DNA of 64,000 bases from HK1 sp965202875 (GTDB taxonomy: Bacteria > Pseudomonadota > Gammaproteobacteria > HK1): contig OZ241870.1 of assembly GCA_965202875.1 (NCBI GenBank), positions 4,588,001 through 4,652,000 on the forward strand. The letters run 5' to 3'. A program made the position numbers and the translations under genes. This document shows, in pieces, positions 26,259 to 35,158 of the stretch. The notes beneath the pieces were generated by a model. It was not told where the DNA came from. It did no database searches and saw only the letters and a program-made list of their open reading frames with translations. Position 1 is the stretch's first letter. Each line of letters opens with the position of its first letter.

Positions 26259-26721
26259 GTGTTATTCGTCGGGAATCGCTTTCAGTCTTCACATTGATAT
26301 CTGCATCACACTTGAAGCCTCTCTCTTTGAAGAGCATGAGCAACCCGACGAAGACAATATCATCAGATATGTCTTTTTCTACCCAAAATCCTGCTCTGAG
26401 TAAAGAAACATCTACCCGATCGGACACACCGTTCGCGATGATGGAGTTTCTAATTTTCGCCACAAACGACTCGTGTAATGGTGGCGTAAAACCAGCATGC
26501 GCGGGCGCCCAACCACTTACGTAGACAACGTCACCGACTCTGATTTTCGATTCTGTAGCCAGATTATCGACGATCAGTGTTTTAACCGGAACGTAGTACG
26601 ATTCGGCTGCTCGATCATTCAAGAGAATCGGCTGTACGGCGCAACCTCCCAGCATCAGCGTCAGTGCTGCCAATGAAAGCTTCATCCTCATTCTGAATCC
26701 TCGTGAAATTATGATATTCAA
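26161..26721 (-). CDS. Lipoprotein with C-terminus replaced by inversion
   Basis: A predicted lipoprotein of up to 186 residues (alternative start at the internal Met of MKLSLAALTL). The lipobox is LMLGGC, followed by a periplasmic domain with VKTLIVDNLATESKIRVGDV and ADINVKTESDSRRITLTHEI. Family not recognised. Residues after DDQEQ (codon 169) come from inverted antisense DNA of the adjoining nuclease-like gene; the original tail, IRQFIESCQ to LIKKSV, lies on the plus strand at 25953-26024 and would give 193 residues. It was probably the first gene of a two-gene AT-rich operon. Confidence 0.7.
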   Translation of the reverse strand: MNIIISRGFRMRMKLSLAALTLMLGGCAVQPILLNDRAAESYYVPVKTLIVDNLATESKIRVGDVVYVSGWAPAHAGFTPPLHESFVAKIRNSIIANGVSDRVDVSLLRAGFWVEKDISDDIVFVGLLMLFKERGFKCDADINVKTESDSRRITLTHEIRRSYFDDQEQYRRLSWIQARIRRDFPK

Positions 26722-27407
26722 TGACTAATCCAACCGGCGACGATAGAACGCAGAAACATCGCTGTTCAGTACAGTCCTTTCCGGATCTTCCGCAGAATTT
26801 GTGGGTAGAGGATAAAGGATGATGACCAGTTCTGTCACCGGTGGATGCATCGGAGGGCAGTCCTGTGGAATGGTGGACGAATCTCCTTCGGGGACCGGCA
26901 CTCCCCCTTCGGGCCGTGGGGAGAGTCCGTGGACAACGCGCCCGGGCTGTGCCGCATCGACCGGCGCTGCCGGGGGCGCGTTGCCCATCGCCTCCCACCA
27001 CTATCGCGTCTCTTGCCCACCATTCCACATGACCCGCATATGTTTGTCAAGCATAACTTGCAGATCCGATCTTCAGGGTGGCAACGTACTCCTCTTTTGG
27101 AGCCGACCGCATCGGCCCGGGAATCGCCTCCAACATCCTTTCCGTCCCGTTCGTGGGCATCGCGCGCCGCTTCCGTGACATTCTCAAGATGGTTTACGTA
27201 CAGGTGCGCATCGCCGAAGGCCGTTCATGGGCATCACGCGGCCCTCCGTGACATTGGGAAGCCCGGCTGCCGCAAGGAGTTGCAGCCCGAGCGGCGAGCG
27301 GGCGCAAGGCGAGATCCCCGGAACAGGCGGCAGGGTGGCGGTTCCACCGGTCCGGTCCGCCGCCCGTGACGATCTCCACGCATCCACGACCGGCCGTCGG
27401 GGGCAAA
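26722..27407. other. Region with no recognisable gene
   Basis: About 690 bp upstream of the second flavoprotein copy. A minus-strand frame at 26725-26988 is Pro-rich and unconvincing. Composition changes from AT-rich to GC-rich near 26870, marking the boundary of the acquired patch. I see no promoter I can defend. Confidence 0.4.
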
Positions 27408-28667
27408 ATGACCCGCGATACCAGACGTGACCCCCGCTACGACGTGCTCTTCGAGCCGGTCGCCATCGGGCCGGTGACCGCGAAGAACCGCTTCTACCAG
27501 GTCCCGCACTGCAACGGCATGGGCTACCGCGACCCGACCGCCCTCGCCTGGATGCGCGGGGTCAAGGCGGAGGGCGGCTGGGCGGAGGAAGGGCGGCTCG
27601 ATGACGTCCGCGAGTGCATCGGCTGCAACATCTGCGTCTCGGGCGACTTCACCATGTCGCCGCTGCGCTGCACCCAGAACCCCACGATGGGCGAGGAGTG
27701 GCGCAAGGGCTGGCATCCGGAGCGCATCCGCGCGAAGGAGTCCGACAAGCCGGTGCTCGTCGTCGGGGCCGGTCCGGCCGGGCTGGAGGCGGCGCAGGCG
27801 CTGGGCAAGCGCGGCTACGAGGTGACGCTGGCGGAGAAGGGCAGGGTGCTCGGGGGCCGGGTCACCCGGGAATGCCGGCTGCCCGGACTCTCGGCCTGGG
27901 GGCGGGTGCGGGACTACCGCGAGCAGCAGCTCCACAAGCTCGCGAACGTGCAGGTCTACTTCGATTCGGGGCTGGACGCCGACGCCGTGATGGGGTTCGG
28001 CTTCCCGCGCATCGTCGTCGCCACCGGCGCGCGCTGGCGCCGGGACGGGGTCGGGCACCACTGGACCCGGCCGATGCCGATCGCGGAGGGCGCGCGGGTG
28101 CTGACCCCGGACGACGTGATGGACGGGACCCTGCCCGCCGGCGGTTGCGTCGTCGTCTGGGACGACGACCACTACTACATGGGCGGCCTGATGGCCGAGG
28201 TGCTCGCGGAGAAGGGCTGCGAGACGCACTACCTGACGTCGGCCTCGGAGGCGTCCACGTGGACCCGCAACACCATGGAGCAGCACTTCATCCAGGCGCG
28301 GCTGCTGGAGAAGGGGGTGAAGATCCACGCCTTCGCCAACCTGGATGCGGTCACGGAAGGCGGGGTCCGAGCGTCATGCGTCTTCACCGGACGCGCGGAG
28401 GAGGTCGAGGCCGATGCGGTGGTGCTGGTCACGTCGCGCGCGCCGGAGGACCGTCTTGCGCGCGAGCTGGCGGCGCGGGCCACCGACTGGCCGGATGCGG
28501 GGATCGAATCGGTGGCCGCGATCGGCGACGCCTTGGCCCCGGCGACCATCGCCCACGCGGTGTACGCGGGGCGCCGCTACGCCGAGGAGCTCGACGGCCC
28601 GCCGGATACGGGCGACGAAGTGCCCTTCAAGCGGGAACTCGCGGAGCTTCTTCCTCTGGACCGATGA
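27408..28667 (+). CDS. TMADH-like paralogue lacking most of the FMN barrel
   Basis: A 419-residue, fully open, near-identical copy of the gene at 19247-21340 in which residues 60-338 are missing through an exactly in-frame 837-bp deletion (KAEGGWA joined to EEGRLDDVRECIG). It keeps the first 59 residues including Cys35, the four-Cys iron-sulfur motif and the complete C-terminal FAD/NAD-type folds, but not the catalytic FMN barrel, so it cannot be a methylamine dehydrogenase as such. The match begins at the start codon and fades just before the stop (ELLPLDR versus LSAEG); flanks differ. The upstream ribosome site is weak. Either a recent relic or a stand-alone electron-transfer module. Confidence 0.8.
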   Translation: MTRDTRRDPRYDVLFEPVAIGPVTAKNRFYQVPHCNGMGYRDPTALAWMRGVKAEGGWAEEGRLDDVRECIGCNICVSGDFTMSPLRCTQNPTMGEEWRKGWHPERIRAKESDKPVLVVGAGPAGLEAAQALGKRGYEVTLAEKGRVLGGRVTRECRLPGLSAWGRVRDYREQQLHKLANVQVYFDSGLDADAVMGFGFPRIVVATGARWRRDGVGHHWTRPMPIAEGARVLTPDDVMDGTLPAGGCVVVWDDDHYYMGGLMAEVLAEKGCETHYLTSASEASTWTRNTMEQHFIQARLLEKGVKIHAFANLDAVTEGGVRASCVFTGRAEEVEADAVVLVTSRAPEDRLARELAARATDWPDAGIESVAAIGDALAPATIAHAVYAGRRYAEELDGPPDTGDEVPFKRELAELLPLDR

Positions 28668-29062
28668 TCGAGGCACCGATCGGCTTCGACGACCGTTCGC
28701 GCGACGGCCGCCGGCAAATTGGAGTGGATCCGATTTTCCGGACACATGCTCCGCACCATGCGGCCGGGTCGCCAGTTCGTTGTAATGACACCGTGGCCAG
28801 CACCTTCGACACCCTGTATCATGCGACGGCCATGCACACCGAGGGCGCCACGCTCATCACCGCCGATGACTCCTGTGACGACAAGGCTCGACATCGACGC
28901 CGGATCACCCGTTTGAAGGACCTGTGAGATTGCCGTTGCCGGAACCACGGCCACGATGCCACCCTGGCCGTGCCCGGCCGCCTGAACCCGCGGGCTCCGA
29001 TCCGTGGCCTCGTTCTTCCCGAACCGCCTACAATGCCGCACGACCGAAACGGAGGGGAGACG
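28668..29062. other. Region with no recognisable gene
   Basis: About 395 bp. A minus-strand frame runs through it as a shadow of neighbouring GC-rich sequence, without a credible start or motif. A GGAGGGGAGA ribosome site at the end serves the Uma2 gene at 29063. Confidence 0.4.
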
Positions 29063-30094
29063 ATGACCACGTTGCGGGAGGCGGTCGGATCGGAGACCGG
29101 CGGGTTGACGGAGTTGCGCCGGAAGCCGCCGGTCCGGCCGTCGTATCCACCGCCTTCCGAGCCCGACCTTCCCGGCTGCCGGCCGATCTCCCTCCGGCGC
29201 CGCGACCTCGACACGTACGACGGCCGGTTCGAGTACTGGGACGGCGATACCGAAACCGCCTGGGTGCACGACCCCACCGGCCTCGGCCACGAGCAGCCGG
29301 CGGAACGGCTCGTGGAGCTGTGCACGCACGTCGCACAGGCGCGCGGGACGCGCATCGGGTGCTACGGGACGACGGACCTGGAGCTGCGCGACGAGCGCGG
29401 AAAGCGGCAGAAGATCCTCCAGGCCGACCAGTGCGTGTACCTGTATCCGATGCGCGCCCGGCTGCCGGAGGGAGGAGGCATCGTGGTCGGGGAGCACGAC
29501 CTTCCGGACGTGGTGCTGGAGGTCGATCTCACCGCGGACGTCCGGCGCTGGAAGCTGGGGATGTACGAGTCGTGGGGGTTTCCGGAGGTGTGGGTGGAGG
29601 TGCCGCGGCGGTGGTCGCGGAGCCGGGCGCGGGGGCGGCAGCCGGGGTTGACGATCCACGTGCTGGAGGGAGGCCGGTACCGGGAATCGCCGGAGAGCCG
29701 GGCGTTTCCCGGCTGGTGGGCGGGGGCCATCCACGATGCGCTGAACGAGGACGAGCTCACGGGATGGACGTACGCGAGGCTGAAGGGGGTGGGCCGGCGG
29801 TTGGGCGAGCGTGACGGGACCGGCCCGGACGACCATCCCTTCCTGCGCTCCTTCCGGGACGAAGGCCGGGCCGAAGGCAAGGTGGAGGGTTTCGAGGAAG
29901 GCCGTGCGAAGACGATCCGCCAGCTTCTGCTGGCGCGCGGCATCGAGGTCTCGGCGGGATTCCCGGCCGACGTGCCCGGGTTCGCCGAAGCCTCGGAGGA
30001 GGCGGCCGTGGCGGCGGCTCTCGGCTGCGACGGCGAGCGGGACTTCTGCGCCCGCATCGGCGGCGGGCTTCGCGGCGGCGGCTCGACGGAATGA
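29063..30094 (+). CDS. Uma2/DUF820-family putative nuclease
   Basis: A 343-residue protein of the Uma2 (DUF820) PD-(D/E)XK-like family, abundant in cyanobacteria and in some proteobacterial accessory DNA. The core reads PDVVLEVDLTADVRRWKLGM followed by GFPEVWVEVP, the E-x-D and distant Lys-Tyr pattern of the family. The C-terminal quarter is charged (EGRAEGKVEGFEEGRAKTI) and leads to a LLLARGIEV-type helical end. The ribosome site GGAGGGGAGA supports the ATG at 29063. Role unknown; often linked with mobile DNA. Confidence 0.8.
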   Translation: MTTLREAVGSETGGLTELRRKPPVRPSYPPPSEPDLPGCRPISLRRRDLDTYDGRFEYWDGDTETAWVHDPTGLGHEQPAERLVELCTHVAQARGTRIGCYGTTDLELRDERGKRQKILQADQCVYLYPMRARLPEGGGIVVGEHDLPDVVLEVDLTADVRRWKLGMYESWGFPEVWVEVPRRWSRSRARGRQPGLTIHVLEGGRYRESPESRAFPGWWAGAIHDALNEDELTGWTYARLKGVGRRLGERDGTGPDDHPFLRSFRDEGRAEGKVEGFEEGRAKTIRQLLLARGIEVSAGFPADVPGFAEASEEAAVAAALGCDGERDFCARIGGGLRGGGSTE

Positions 30095-30299
30095 ACCTCG
30101 TCGGGAGGCGCCCTCGCATTGTCCGCGACTCCATGCGATGGGCCGCGCCGGTGGGTGGTGACGGGGGCGATGGTGGCCCTTGTCCAGCGCCACCGCCCTG
30201 ACCTGCTTGCCGCCGGCGGGCGGGTGTGCCGAGCATGGACGGGGGCGGGACCTTCCACCACGGGGTTGGAGAGGCGTCCCAAGCCGCCGATGGCCGGAG

Positions 30300-31382
30300 T
30301 CACGTCCCGAGTGCCGCGAGTTGCTCGGCCTGATCCTCGCTGATCAGCGCCTCGATGATCTCGTCGAGGCCCCCGGTCATGACCTCGCCGAGCTTGTAGA
30401 GGGTAAGGTGGATACGGTGGTCCGTCACCCGCCCCTGCGGGAAGTTGTAGGTACGGATGCGCTGTGAGCGGTCCCCGCTTCCGACGAGCAACCGCCGGGT
30501 CTCGGCGCGCTCCGCGCTCCGGCGTTCGCGCTCCGCGGCGAGGAGGCGCGCTTTGAGCAACGACGTCGCCCGCGCCTTGTTCTTGTGCTGGGAACGCTCG
30601 TCCTGGCACTCGACGACGGTGCGGGTCGGCAAGTGGGTGATCCGGACCGCGGAGTCGGTCTTGTTGACGTGCTGCCCGCCTGCCCCTGACGCCCGGTACG
30701 TATCGACCCTCAGGTCGGAGGGGTCGATCGCGACGTCTTCGATCTCGCCGGCCTCCGGCAGCACCGCGACGGTGCACGCCGAGGTGTGGATGCGCCCCTG
30801 CGACTCGGTCTCCGGCACCCTCTGGACGCGATGGCCGCCGGATTCGAATTTGAGCCGCGAGAACGCGCCGCGGCCGGCGATGCGGACGATGATCTCCTTG
30901 TATCCCCCGTGCTCGCCGGGGCTCTCGCTCACGATCTCGGACTTCCAGCCCGCCAGCTCGCCGTAGCGCGCGTACATCCTGAACAGATCGCCCGCGAACA
31001 GCGCGGCCTCGTCGCCGCCCGTGCCGGCCCGGATCTCCAGATAGACGTTGCCCGCGTCGGCGGGGTCGGCGGGAAGCAGCAAGACCTTCAGCTCTCCTTC
31101 CAGACGGGCGCACGTCGCCTGCACCGCCTCCAGCTCCTCCTGCGCGAGGGCCCGCAGATCCGCGTCCGGTCCGGCGAGGAGCTCGCGCGCCTCCTCGATC
31201 GAGCCGATCGTCTCGTTGTACTGCGCAAAGCACTCGACGACCGGGCTCAGCTCGGCGTGCTCCCGGGCGAGCGAACGGAACCGGGTCGGGTCGGAGGCGA
31301 TCGCCGGCTCGGCGAGCAATGCCCCGACCTCGTCGAGACGCTCGCGCAGGCCCTCGAGCTTGTTCACCAGTGAAGGGTTCAT
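30300..31382 (-). CDS. prfA: Peptide chain release factor 1
   Basis: Class I release factor of 360 residues recognising UAA and UAG. The N-terminal helical domain begins MNPSLVNKLEGLRERLDEV; the GGQ peptidyl-tRNA hydrolysis motif is in SGAGGQHVNKTDSAVRITH; RIRTYNFPQGRVTDHRI and the C-terminal helix (LDEIIEALISEDQAEQLA) are standard. Length is normal. It follows hemA in the same direction, a classic proteobacterial pair, but here a 408-bp gap with a tandem-repeat array lies between them, and prmC does not follow. Confidence 0.96.
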   Translation of the reverse strand: MNPSLVNKLEGLRERLDEVGALLAEPAIASDPTRFRSLAREHAELSPVVECFAQYNETIGSIEEARELLAGPDADLRALAQEELEAVQATCARLEGELKVLLLPADPADAGNVYLEIRAGTGGDEAALFAGDLFRMYARYGELAGWKSEIVSESPGEHGGYKEIIVRIAGRGAFSRLKFESGGHRVQRVPETESQGRIHTSACTVAVLPEAGEIEDVAIDPSDLRVDTYRASGAGGQHVNKTDSAVRITHLPTRTVVECQDERSQHKNKARATSLLKARLLAAERERRSAERAETRRLLVGSGDRSQRIRTYNFPQGRVTDHRIHLTLYKLGEVMTGGLDEIIEALISEDQAEQLAALGT

Positions 31383-31465
31383 CAGGAGACCGTGACGGGA
31401 GGCGTCGTCGAGCCGTTCACCGCTCTATCGGACTGGTCCGCCGGGAAAGGGTTTCGCGGAGCCGG

Positions 31466-31722
31466 TACGGAGCACACTGCCGGGCGGCCTGCGGTCCCTC
31501 CCGGTTGTCCATCGGGAACGGAGTGCACTGCCCGGGGCCTGCGGTCCCTCCGGCTGTCCATCGGGAACGGAGTGTACTGCCGGCGGCCTGCGGTTCCTCT
31601 GGCTGTCCATCGGGAACGGAGCGCACTGCCGGGGGCTTGCGGTTCCCTTGGCTGACCATCGGGAACGAAGTGCACTGCCGGGCGGCCTGCGGTTCCCCTG
31701 ATTGCCCATCGGGAACGGACTT
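31466..31722. repeat. 49-bp tandem repeat array between hemA and prfA
   Basis: Five to six degenerate contiguous units. The shared element GTCCATCGGGAACGGA or close variants begins at 31507, 31556, 31605, 31654 and 31704, a 49-bp period with one 50-bp step. Each unit also carries AGTGCACT or a variant (an 8-bp palindrome when intact) and CGGCCTGCGGTTCCCT. The period is not a multiple of three and there is no spacer, so this is neither coding repeat nor CRISPR. Confidence 0.85.
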
Positions 31723-31790
31723 CATCGCGGGAGTGATACGGGCCGCATCGCCGGATGGTTGCCCCCTGGATTCGTCCGCGGGCGCCGGAT

Positions 31791-33092
31791 TCATCGCGGA
31801 TGCCCGGTGTCCGGATCCCCGGATTCCCGGCGTTCGCCTTTCCCGGCAACGCCGAAGAGCATTCTCGCCGCCTCCACGAGGTCCGGGCGACCGCTCGCCC
31901 CGGCTTCGCGGATGCCGGTGCTCGGTGCGTGGAGCAACTTGTTGGTGAGGGTGCGGGCGAGGTACTCGAGGACCTCGTCCGCCGGCTCGCCGTTGTGCAG
32001 ACGGCGGCGTGCCTTCGCGAGCACCTCCTCCCTGGCGGCGGCGGCCGACCCCCGTAGCTGGACGACCACCGAGGAGACACGCCGCCCGCGCATCCAGGCC
32101 ATGAATTCGGCGACCTGCCGGTCGATGATCCCCTCCGCCTCGCCCGCCGCCGCGACGCGCCGCTGCCGGCCTTCCTCGATGACGTCCCCGAGGTCGTCGA
32201 CGGTGTACAGGTAGACGTCGGGAAGCTGGCCGGCGCCGCGCTCGACGTCGTGGGGGACGGCGAGATCGGCCATGAACATCGGGCGTCGTCGGCGCCGGCG
32301 TATCGCCGCGCGCGCCTGCTCGGCGGTGATGATCGGCTCCCGGCTGCCTGTCGAGGAAACGACCACGTCCGCCTCGGCGAGATGGAGCGGTACCTCGTCG
32401 AGCGAGATGGCGTAGGCTCCGAGCGCGGTGGCGATCCGGCGGGCGTGCGCGAGGGTGCGGTTCGCGATCACCATGCGTCCGATGCGCTTCGAGGCGAGAT
32501 GCCGTGCGCACAGATCGATCGTCTCCCCTGCTCCGACGAGCAGCGCGGTGCGTGCGTCGAGATCCCCGAAGATGCGCTGGGCGAGGGTGACGGCGGCGAA
32601 TGCCACCGAGACCGGGCTCGCGCCGATGTCGGTGTCGGTACGCACGCGCTTCGCCACCGAGAACGAACGCTGGAAGAGCCTGTCGAGCACCACGCCGAGC
32701 GAGCCTTCGCGCCGGGCGATCCCGTGTGCCTGCTTGAGCTGGCCGAGGATCTGCGGCTCGCCGAGCACCATCGAATCGAGCCCGCTCGCGACCCGCATGA
32801 CGTGGCGCACCGCTGCATCCTCCCGGTGCACGTAGAGATGGCCGGCGAGTTCGCGGCGGTCGATGCCGAGGAACTCGTCGAACCAGCGCGTGGGGGCGGA
32901 GTCCCGATCGGCGCTCAGCCCGCAATACAGATCGGTGCGGTTGCAGGTCGAGAGGATCGCCGCCTCGCGCACTCCGGGGGAACCGTGCAGCGCCCTCAGC
33001 GCCGGACCCATCCCGGCGTCGGCGACGCTCGCCCGTTCGCGGAGGTCGAGCGGGGCGGTGGTGTGGTTCAGTCCGAGGGCGACGATGGACAT
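31791..33092 (-). CDS. hemA: Glutamyl-tRNA reductase
   Basis: First enzyme of C5 tetrapyrrole synthesis, 433 residues, reducing glutamyl-tRNA(Glu) to glutamate-1-semialdehyde with NADPH. The N-terminus MSIVALGLNHTTAPLDLRER is typical, the catalytic Cys lies in STCNRTDLYC, GEPQILGQLK and the nucleotide fold TALLVGAGETIDLCARHL follow, and the C-terminal dimerisation domain ends around ARTLTNKLLHAPS. It is divergent from the TPR-lolB-ispE genes across 175 bp, the common gammaproteobacterial order. Confidence 0.96.
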   Translation of the reverse strand: MSIVALGLNHTTAPLDLRERASVADAGMGPALRALHGSPGVREAAILSTCNRTDLYCGLSADRDSAPTRWFDEFLGIDRRELAGHLYVHREDAAVRHVMRVASGLDSMVLGEPQILGQLKQAHGIARREGSLGVVLDRLFQRSFSVAKRVRTDTDIGASPVSVAFAAVTLAQRIFGDLDARTALLVGAGETIDLCARHLASKRIGRMVIANRTLAHARRIATALGAYAISLDEVPLHLAEADVVVSSTGSREPIITAEQARAAIRRRRRRPMFMADLAVPHDVERGAGQLPDVYLYTVDDLGDVIEEGRQRRVAAAGEAEGIIDRQVAEFMAWMRGRRVSSVVVQLRGSAAAAREEVLAKARRRLHNGEPADEVLEYLARTLTNKLLHAPSTGIREAGASGRPDLVEAARMLFGVAGKGERRESGDPDTGHPR

Positions 33093-33267
33093 GAGGGTGC
33101 TCGGGATGGGTCAGGTCAAGCCCCGGTGGCGGTACGCCCCGCCGGCGCCGTGCCGATCACCGTGATTCCTTAGTGGAGGGGATGGAAGTATAGTGGCAAG
33201 CGCATCGCACCGATGAATCGCGCCGGCGATGGTCAAAGGTACGGATAGGTCTTTTCCAGAGCCACCG

Positions 33268-35055
33268 ATGACCGTGTTTCCGCTGCATGAACGGGCTTGG
33301 ACGGCCCAGGGCGCGCGCCTGCCCGGGCAACGGCCCCGGTGGTTCCGGCCGCTCGCAGCCATGGTCATGGCGGGGCTCTTCGCAGGATGCACAGCCATCG
33401 GCCCGACGCCGGAGGGCGCGGGCGGGACCGGTGCCGGCCCGGACGATGACGGCGGCTCCCGCCCCGAGCTCACCGGGGACGTGCTCTACAAGCTGCTGAT
33501 CGGGGAACTCGCCAGACGTCGCGGTGACCTGCCGCTCGCGGTCGAGAGCTACCTGACGGCCGCTCGTGAGACCCGGGACGCGGCCGTCGCGGCGCGGGCG
33601 GCGGAGATCGCGGCGTTTTCGGGCGCCCCCGGAAAGGCGCTCGAGGCGGCGCGCCTGTGGAGCGAAGTCGATCCCTCCAGCGTCGAGGCCAGACAGGCCC
33701 TCGCCTCCCTGCTGATCCGTGCCGGCGACCTCGACGGCGCGATCGAGCATCTCACCGAAATCGTCGAGGCGATGTCCGATCCGCCGGGGGCGGGATTCGG
33801 CCGCGCCGCCGAGATCCTTTCCGGAGAAAAGGACGAGGAAGCGGCGATCGCGGTGATGAAGCGCCTCGTCGCCACGCACGACGACACCGTGGCGGCGCAG
33901 CTCGCGCTCGCCCGGCTGCTCTCCCGGACCGGACGGTTCGAGGAGGCGTCCGCGGTCTTTGATCGCGCCTCCGAGCTCGATCCCGACGATGCGCGGATCG
34001 CGATCCTCCGGGCGCGCGTGCGCTGGCGCATGGACGACCTCGAAGGGGCGCTCGGGGCAATGGCGGAGTTTCTCGACCGCGTTCCCGGTTCGAGCACCGT
34101 CCGCATGGCGTACGCGCGCATGCTCGTGGACACGAGACGCTACGAGCAGGCCCGCGCGGAATTCGAGCACCTGGTGGCGGACGAGCCCGGGAACGACGAT
34201 GCCCGCTACGCGCTGGGGCTGCTGTTCTTGCAGACGGAGCAGCTCGACGAGGCGGCGCGGCAGTTCGAGCGGCTCGCCACGGAGCACGACGGCTCGCGGC
34301 GCGATACGGCGTACTACTACCTCGCCCGGATCGCGGAGTCCCAGGAACGGCTCGACGACGCGATCGCCTCGTACCGTCGTGTCCGGCACGGCGAGCACCG
34401 GCTGAACGCGCAGATCAGGGCCGCGGTGCTGCTCGCGGAGGGCGGCGAGGTCGAATCGGCGCGGCGCCACCTGCACGGGCTGTACGGCGCGGACAGCCAG
34501 GAATCGGTGCGCATCTACCGCGCCGAGGCCGAGCTGCTCGCGCGCGCCGGGCGCTACGGCGACGCAATGGCGGTCTACAACGCGTCGCTCAAGGAGTTTC
34601 CCGGAAACTTCGACCTGCTCTACGCGCGCGGGATGCTCGCCGAGAGGATGGATCGGCTCGACGTCCTCGAACGCGACATGCGCGAGATCCTCTCGCACGA
34701 TCCGGACAACGCCGAGGCCCTCAACGCCCTGGGGTATACCCTTGCCGACCGCACCGATCGCTATGAGGAAGCCCATACGCTCATCAAGCGCGCCTTCGAG
34801 CTCAAGCCCGACGATCACTACATCGTCGACTCCATGGGGTGGATCCTCTACCGCATGGGGCAGCACCGCAAGGCGCTCGAGATGCTCCGGCGGGCGATGT
34901 CGATACGCTCCGACCCCGAGATCGCGGCACATCTGGGCGAGGTGCTCTGGGTCCTGGGGGAGCAGGCCGAGGCGCGTCGGGTATGGGATGCCGCACTTGA
35001 GGTGGCGCCGGACGACGAGCGTCTGCTCGACGTCATCAAGCGCTTCGTGCCTTGA
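33268..35055 (+). CDS. TPR-repeat lipoprotein upstream of lolB
   Basis: About 595 residues. A late N-terminal signal with lipobox GLFAGC follows a basic leader, so it should be lipid-anchored; the start at 33268 is preferred over 33229 for a shorter leader. The rest is a string of tetratricopeptide-like helices, e.g. ALGLLFLQTEQLDEAARQFE and ALNALGYTLADRTDRYEEAH then VDSMGWILYRMGQHRKALEM near the C-terminus. Large TPR proteins between hemA and lolB are common in Gammaproteobacteria; a scaffold role in envelope assembly is presumed, not shown. Confidence 0.85.
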   Translation: MTVFPLHERAWTAQGARLPGQRPRWFRPLAAMVMAGLFAGCTAIGPTPEGAGGTGAGPDDDGGSRPELTGDVLYKLLIGELARRRGDLPLAVESYLTAARETRDAAVAARAAEIAAFSGAPGKALEAARLWSEVDPSSVEARQALASLLIRAGDLDGAIEHLTEIVEAMSDPPGAGFGRAAEILSGEKDEEAAIAVMKRLVATHDDTVAAQLALARLLSRTGRFEEASAVFDRASELDPDDARIAILRARVRWRMDDLEGALGAMAEFLDRVPGSSTVRMAYARMLVDTRRYEQARAEFEHLVADEPGNDDARYALGLLFLQTEQLDEAARQFERLATEHDGSRRDTAYYYLARIAESQERLDDAIASYRRVRHGEHRLNAQIRAAVLLAEGGEVESARRHLHGLYGADSQESVRIYRAEAELLARAGRYGDAMAVYNASLKEFPGNFDLLYARGMLAERMDRLDVLERDMREILSHDPDNAEALNALGYTLADRTDRYEEAHTLIKRAFELKPDDHYIVDSMGWILYRMGQHRKALEMLRRAMSIRSDPEIAAHLGEVLWVLGEQAEARRVWDAALEVAPDDERLLDVIKRFVP

Positions 35056-35158
35056 GGCGGGGCCCTTCCCTGCCGGCCGACGGCCTCCCCGAATGACGGA
35101 CTGCCTGACGGCGGCATCGAGGCCGGTCGGGGTTTCCGGCCGGCCGGCCGTCTCCCGA

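Noticed and set aside
31466..31722. Possible CRISPR array
   Set aside because: Units are contiguous and degenerate along their whole 49 bp; there are no unique spacers and no cas genes.
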